In this document: positions 52,501 to 56,148 of the stretch, piece by piece | How the letters are laid out: every line of letters begins with the position of its first letter | Numbering within the stretch: position 1 is the stretch's first letter | From: Porphyra umbilicalis | Taxonomy: Eukaryota; Rhodophyta; Bangiophyceae; Bangiales; Bangiaceae | Reading direction: 5' to 3' | Assembly (NCBI GenBank): GCA_002049455.2 | Contig: KV919172.1 | Coordinates: forward strand, 1 to 56,148 | DNA: 56,148 bases | Notes under the pieces: model-generated | What the model was told of the DNA's origin: nothing | Seen by the model: the letters and a program-made list of their open reading frames with translations, nothing else | The model's database searches: none | Translations under genes and position numbers: made by a program

Positions 52501-54956
52501 TTCACGAGGCGGGTAATGGAGGCGTCCATCCACTTGCTCTTCCACTCCACCACCACTGGACGCCACTCGCCGCGGCTATTTCTGATCAGGGCCGCGAAGA
52601 TGCCCAGCGACAGCGCGTGGCGCTCCGTCCACTCAAGAACAGGCGCCACCAACGCGTCCTCCTCGGCCTGAGAGGACAATGGCTCGCCCTTGGCAGGCCT
52701 CTTGTCGAGGGCCTGGGCGAGAAGTACCCGGGCATCGCCGTCGGGCAAGGAGTCGATGAGAACCCGCTCCGCGCCCGTCACCGAGGCGACGACCACCTCG
52801 GACCGGGTGGTGAACAACACCGGTGTGGTCGACGGCACAACCCGCAGAAGCTGATGCAGCAGGCTTGTCTGGTCGTCCAGAACATCGTCGATAATAAGCA
52901 GCCACTCGGACGAGTCCGCCACTTTGGCCGCCCGCAAGTACCCTGCGGCCATCTCCAAAACGTCGCCGCGGTTGACTAGGCGCAGCAAGTGCTTGGCTTT
53001 GGCCTCGCCACAGAAGCGATGGACCAGCGCCACCGCTGCCGTCGAGAGGGACTCCATCGTTGAAGACTCGTTGAGCTGCACCCAAATGACGCCTCGCGGA
53101 ACCAGTGCCTGCACCTGCTTGCAGGCCGCCACACCCGCGCAAGCCGTTGTCTTGCCGCTTCCACCGATCGCACAAACGCCCACCCGCGGCGCGTCGGCGC
53201 TTCTGTCCCACTGCTCCAGCATTGCAACGATAGTGTGCTCCGCGCGGCCCGGGCTGTCCACACCCGTCACGTAGTTGCCGTCCAACACGGGCGGCCGCCA
53301 CCCCACCTCGTAGTCCGACAGGTCCGGCTCCTCGACGGTTGGCGCCACATGGTTTCGCCCGAGCGAGGATAGCTTTTTCTGCATCCCACTCATCGTGCGG
53401 CGGATCTCGTCGGTCGTATGACCAGCGGCAGCGTGCACGCGCGAGGTGATCTGATCCTTGCCAATACCCTTCAGCAGCCGCTCCCAACCGGCCACGGTAT
53501 CGCTACCCAGCGCAGCATTGAACTTCGGTGAGAAGAACGTCCTCTCGACGTCCTCCAGCACCTCCTCGACGTCGACCATCAGCATGCACAGCTGCTTCAC
53601 GTAAGCAGCCGTGAACTCTGTGACAGTACCGCACAGCTCCGCAAAGATGCGGTCGAGCAGGTCACACGCCACGCCCTCACACTGCCCGACCACCGCCTCG
53701 CACCGCGCGGCGTGGCCGTCCGCCAACACCGCCAATGCGCCCAACTGGACGACAACCAGGCCGAAGCGTAACGCGGGCCCGACGATCGGTGCGGGCAACA
53801 ATTGGTCGACCACGTCCGCACCTGTGCCGATGGCGGTGGCGCCCACGCGGGCCCCGGGCGTCGCTGGCGTCAACCAATGCTGTGCGTTGAGCACAAAGCG
53901 GCGTCCACGCCGCCCGAGCATCCGCGAGACCATGTTTGGCTGATCGCCTCTTGACGCCGGGAGAGGCGGCAGCACTGCCTGCACAACTTGTTGCACGTGC
54001 GCCGCGTTGACCCCCTTGCCTGCGCCGCTGGACAGCAGATCATCCAACGGGGTCAGGAGTGACAACCCGGCCGCGGCCCAAGCCGTGCACACGGCCGCCG
54101 ACGGCGCCTCGAGCAACAGGGTGACGGCGGACACCTTGGGGGCGTCGCTGTGATCCGTTCCCTTCATAAAGAGCAAACAGTCGGTGTGGGGCACGCCGGC
54201 ATCCTTGGCGTCGTCGGGCGTCGCCGCCCGCAGGGCGCCGACACCCCCCCGCTCCAGGCGTATGCGCGCCGGGCTGGCCTTGCGGAAATCGTCCTCTGAC
54301 GCAGGCAGCCCACGCCGGGGGGTGGGCCACAGAACGTAGGCGTCGCGGCCGAGGCACGCGTGCACCTTTGTGCCGTTGGCAATCTCGAGCGTGTCGCGCA
54401 CACCCGAGAGCACTGTGAACGTAATGATGGGGTAGCCCCGCCCGCGCGCCGCTTCGCTCACGCCGCTCCGGCCGCCGCCGCCCGTACTCGTGCGCCCGTC
54501 GGTGCCGCCGCCGCTCCCGCCGTCATGTGCGTGATGGTCCCCGCCTGTGCGGCCTTGAGGGACGTCATTCGCCGCATCTCCGCGGCCAGGAGCATCGGTG
54601 CCCGTGTCCGCATGGCCATCAGCGGCCACTCCCAGCCGCGACCGTGCCCCGTTGGAGGAGCTGGGCGCCGGAGCGTCCACCGGAGGGGTGGGACAATCGC
54701 CCCTGGCGGAAGCCAAAGATGATGATCCCCCGTCGGTGTCCCCTGTTACGTCAATGGCCGCGGCGGCGGATGGGGAAGCATCGGGGCGAGTCCCCGGCAC
54801 GACCCCCGCCGGCGGGCGGGCCGCATGCTCGTGACGCGGCGGCCGCGTCGGCCCAGCGCTTCCAGATTCCGGCGCCGCCACAGCGGCCACCACCGCCGGG
54901 TCGCCACCACCCCCGCCGCGGCGGCGGCCAAAGCAGGCTCCCCAGAACTTTGCCAT
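49590..54956 (-). CDS. NB-ARC/STAND NTPase with TPR-like repeat array (NLR-like)
   Basis: A single-exon gene of 1788 codons. Order: low-complexity linker (1-180); an unclassified domain shared with the gene at 1-2476 (about 190-560); NB-ARC with P-loop AIGGSGKTT (Lys602), Walker B LLIIDDVLD (Asp690/691), sensor-like LFTTRSE and an MHD-like VHP at 928-930; a helical spacer; one divergent repeat (about 1072-1115); 14 near-identical 46-residue TPR-like units (1116-1759); and a short tail. Units carry the core EEALACYGRALEARTRETAP, resembling kinesin-light-chain/TPR_12 repeats. In this family the nucleotide-binding core is the switch and the repeats sense or scaffold. No intron, stop or frameshift is seen. 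The array is probably unstable in copy number. A role in immunity or self-recognition is inference. Confidence 0.93.
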   Translation of the reverse strand: MAKFWGACFGRRRGGGGGDPAVVAAVAAPESGSAGPTRPPRHEHAARPPAGVVPGTRPDASPSAAAAIDVTGDTDGGSSSLASARGDCPTPPVDAPAPSSSNGARSRLGVAADGHADTGTDAPGRGDAANDVPQGRTGGDHHAHDGGSGGGTDGRTSTGGGGRSGVSEAARGRGYPIITFTVLSGVRDTLEIANGTKVHACLGRDAYVLWPTPRRGLPASEDDFRKASPARIRLERGGVGALRAATPDDAKDAGVPHTDCLLFMKGTDHSDAPKVSAVTLLLEAPSAAVCTAWAAAGLSLLTPLDDLLSSGAGKGVNAAHVQQVVQAVLPPLPASRGDQPNMVSRMLGRRGRRFVLNAQHWLTPATPGARVGATAIGTGADVVDQLLPAPIVGPALRFGLVVVQLGALAVLADGHAARCEAVVGQCEGVACDLLDRIFAELCGTVTEFTAAYVKQLCMLMVDVEEVLEDVERTFFSPKFNAALGSDTVAGWERLLKGIGKDQITSRVHAAAGHTTDEIRRTMSGMQKKLSSLGRNHVAPTVEEPDLSDYEVGWRPPVLDGNYVTGVDSPGRAEHTIVAMLEQWDRSADAPRVGVCAIGGSGKTTACAGVAACKQVQALVPRGVIWVQLNESSTMESLSTAAVALVHRFCGEAKAKHLLRLVNRGDVLEMAAGYLRAAKVADSSEWLLIIDDVLDDQTSLLHQLLRVVPSTTPVLFTTRSEVVVASVTGAERVLIDSLPDGDARVLLAQALDKRPAKGEPLSSQAEEDALVAPVLEWTERHALSLGIFAALIRNSRGEWRPVVVEWKSKWMDASITRLVNKLDPRRSVRATLDLSRALLPDDVCRAAFEAVGILPASELVGAHVLERLWRPQLGAIGSPAEGSSSSPPHSRIVGGEVVLPGVRRLVLALERAGLLRGERADGELAGIVVHPVICGYARRLLGEDRRTAHERLVEEYAREGATAATDDRDWHVYNFWSTSDDGYWYTHVARHAAASGNLRALVSLMSDKWNRARTQSGSVLGINADTELVLASLRPVVDDVVHKVQADPVLHGTVCWGLATALLRRSRYGMTDDVEEAITLSQRGLQIVPPTVAPTQWGEMQNDLGIAFSTRVIGDEAANIEEALACYGRALEARTRETAPLAWAETQCAMGGAYRRRMDGDKAANVEEALACYGRALEARTRETAPLAWASTQHAMGFAYTQRVEVDKAANVEEALACYGRALEARTRETAPVAWPSTQHAMGFAYTQRVEVDKAANVGEALACYGRALEARTRETAPLAWATTQHEMGLAYRRRVHGDKAANVEEALACYGRALEARTRETAPVAWASTQHAMGLAYTQRVDGDKAANVEEALACYGRALEAQTRETAPLEWASTQYAMGVAYRQRVDGDKAANVEEALACYGRALEARTRETAPLAWATTQHEMGLACRRRVHGDKAANVEEALACYGRALEARTRETAPLAWATTQHEMGLAYRRRVHGDKAANVEEALNCYGRALEARSRETAPLDWASTQHEMGLAYTQLVDGDKAANVEEALACYGRALEARTRETAPLAWASTQHAMGFAYTQRVEVDKAANVEEALACYGRALEARTRETAPLAWATTQHEMGLAHRRRVHGDKVANVEEALACYGRALEARTRETAPLDWASTQHEMGCAYTQLVDGDKAANVEEALACYGRALEARTRETAPLAWASTQDAMGLAYTQRVDGDKAANVEEALACYGRALEAQTRETAPLEWASTQYAMGVAYRQRVDGDKAANVEEAQSCYRRAREVRMEVTSPRASAS
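49680..51611 (-). repeat. 138-bp coding tandem repeat, 14 units
   Basis: Fourteen consecutive in-frame 138-bp units encode the 46-residue TPR-like repeats of the NLR-like gene. Variation is concentrated in a few columns: the residue after RETAP (LAW/VAW/LEW/LDW), the QHAM/QHEM/QYAM/QDAM position and the unit end (VEVDK, VHGDK, VDGDK). Counting from the divergent first repeat, units 7 and 15 are identical in protein sequence and units 3 and 11 look the same, which implies block duplication or gene conversion. The other five frames also stay open for long stretches because the unit length is a multiple of three. Confidence 0.93.
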
Positions 54957-55310
54957 CGCGCCCGCTGCCGACGAAACGTCACCTACACGGCGGCGCTACG
55001 CTCGGCCCCCCTGCCTGCACAAACGCGGTCGGGTGCACTCGCACGCAACGGACGCCCGCCACCGCCTCCAGCTCACAGTATCCGACGTGCTCCCGCTCTC
55101 CCGCGTGTCGTGCCGCGCCCACCGACACACCCGCGCGTGCGCTTCGACGCAAGGCAACGCTCCCGAGTACCGGTACAACTCAGATAATGCCAGCCTTGGA
55201 AAGGGGGGTTTGATGCGGTGAATATCGATCCAAGGCTTCGTGTCCAATCACAGCACGCCGCCAAATCAAGCACATGTCCCGGAATGCACGGGTCATCTTT
55301 CTATATAAAT

Positions 55311-55328
55311 TTGGCAGCGAGCACTGCG
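55311..55328 (+). promoter_or_regulatory. TATA-like element, copy 1
   Basis: CTATATAAATTTGGCAGC on the plus strand resembles the element at 55711 (ATATATATTTTGGCAGC). A frame downstream (55274-55567) overlaps it and is not convincing. Confidence 0.4.
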
Positions 55329-55710
55329 GCGAAAAACGCAGTGTCAGCGAGGCACCCTCGGGGCCCGAGCGTAGGCGCGTTGAAGCCCAACCTCCAACGG
55401 TTCCCCAACGAAAATGGCATCCGTTGGGCAACTTAGTCAAAGCTGACGACGCGTCTGCTTTTAGTTGTGCGTTTTTGGGCGCTGTGGGGCGTTCGTTGAA
55501 GCCCTTTCCTTCGTTGAAGAGCGTTGGGGAACCGTTGGGCAATGCCCCAACGGAGCCGAGCGCGTGAGTCTGACGCGATCATGTGCAAGGACAGAGTTTC
55601 CTGGCCACACAGACGCCATCGACGGGAAGCACGTCTCTAACTATCCGACTTAAGATCATGTCATGGACTGTAGTTCTGCAGTTACGTGGAGCATCGGCCG
55701 CACTTTCTTG

Positions 55711-55727
55711 ATATATATTTTGGCAGC
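55711..55727 (+). promoter_or_regulatory. TATA-like element, copy 2
   Basis: ATATATATTTTGGCAGC lies about 40 bases before the ATG at 55757, a plausible TATA distance for a gene with a very short leader. Confidence 0.42.
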
Positions 55728-55756
55728 CAACCACTCAACAAGCCCGTCCTGAGTGC

Positions 55757-56047
55757 ATGGGGCGCGCGTGCTCGGGGGGTGGACGCACACCGTGGTTCTG
55801 TGCGTGTTGTCTGCAGCTACGCCGCTTCGTGCTGACCCGCGCTACAGGCCGTGATGCTGCGGTTTTTCAGGCTGGCCTGAACCGGTACCGGCTGGTGGAC
55901 ATGCTGAGAGCAAACCCTGCAACGTCGGCCCCAAGTCATATTTGCGAAACGTGGCGCAACGTGGCGCAAACGTGTCTCAATATTAAGGAAATGGGGCCAG
56001 AACGCTCCCGCATCAACGTCTGCGACCCCATTGTGGCTTCGTTTTAA
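55757..56047 (+). CDS. Hypothetical small gene behind a TATA box
   Basis: Ninety-six codons. Residues about 30-96 are balanced (ATGRDAAVFQAGLNRYRLVD, SHICETWRNVAQTCLNIKEM); the first 25 residues are Cys/Arg-rich and less convincing. The gene follows a TATA-like sequence at the expected distance. No family is recognised. It could be a transposon fragment. Confidence 0.3.
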   Translation: MGRACSGGGRTPWFCACCLQLRRFVLTRATGRDAAVFQAGLNRYRLVDMLRANPATSAPSHICETWRNVAQTCLNIKEMGPERSRINVCDPIVASF

Positions 56048-56089
56048 CCGAATCAAATGACGTAAGTACAACGCATATGTTGGTTTCAG

Positions 56090-56148
56090 AAATGGGGCCT
56101 GTGCCCCATTCCCGACCGGAAATGGGGTCGGTCCCAAGCCGACCCCCA
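56090..56148. repeat. Short GC hairpins at window end
   Basis: GGGGCCTGTGCCCC and GGGGTCGG...CCGACCCC form two small stem-loops at the right edge; GGGGCC/GGGGTC motifs recur. The structure may continue past the window. Confidence 0.5.

Larger units (their letters stand above)
54957..55756. other. Intergenic, upstream of the right NLR-like gene
   Basis: No convincing gene. Holds a 17-bp perfect inverted repeat (CCAACGGTTCCCCAACG at 55394-55410 and its complement at 55522-55538) and two related TATA-like sequences. Its left part is the presumed promoter of the minus-strand NLR-like gene, though no TATA box is seen in that direction. Confidence 0.45.

Noticed and set aside
1..56148. CRISPR array, bacterial operon or phage island
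   Set aside because: No regularly spaced short repeats with unique spacers; tandem repeats here are direct and coding or satellite-like, and gene structure is eukaryotic.

Overview
This window reads as nuclear DNA of a GC-rich eukaryote. There are no bacterial operons or Shine-Dalgarno spacing. Long single-exon genes sit among class II transposons, a Ty3/gypsy fragment, TATA boxes, an AATAAA signal and many low-complexity GC tracts. High GC, few introns and abundant transposons fit a bangiophyte red alga (Porphyra/Pyropia type), but that is inference from style; no organism-specific marker was found.

Layout. At both ends lie paralogous minus-strand genes for STAND/NB-ARC NTPases (NLR-like). 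The left one (complement of <1..2476) runs off the window edge and the right one (49590-54956) is complete. They share a cysteine-containing N-terminus, a roughly 350-residue unclassified domain, and an NB-ARC whose P-loop lysine (602) and Walker B aspartates (690/691) fall at identical residue numbers. The complete one ends in a 14-unit array of 46-residue TPR-like repeats encoded by a 138-bp tandem repeat.

The 47 kb between them is mostly a transposon graveyard. It holds a KDZ-like transposase pseudogene (6.8-8.1 kb), an hAT-like non-autonomous element with a perfect 8-bp duplication (14018-14973), and a PIF/Harbinger element with an intact transposase and a convergent partner ORF (19.2-22.3 kb). 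Next come a decayed Ala/Pro/Thr-rich gene (25.2-28.4 kb), a gypsy RNase H remnant (29.1-29.6 kb), a minus-strand series of hypothetical fragments ending in a CXC cysteine cluster (29.8-33.2 kb), and a Cys-rich gene split by a second hAT-like insertion (34.3-36.8 kb). A second Harbinger transposase follows with its partner ORF on the same strand (39.2-42.5 kb), then a foldback MITE (44.0-44.2 kb), a degenerate MYND gene and a STE20/PAK kinase pseudogene (45.4-47.5 kb), and an HMG-box-like scrap (48.4 kb).

How it fits together: the two NLR-like genes are candidate innate-immunity or allorecognition receptors. The DNA between them has been reshaped by at least four DNA-transposon superfamilies. 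Most host-like genes here carry stops, frameshifts or insertions, while the two NB-ARC frames and both Harbinger transposase frames remain open.
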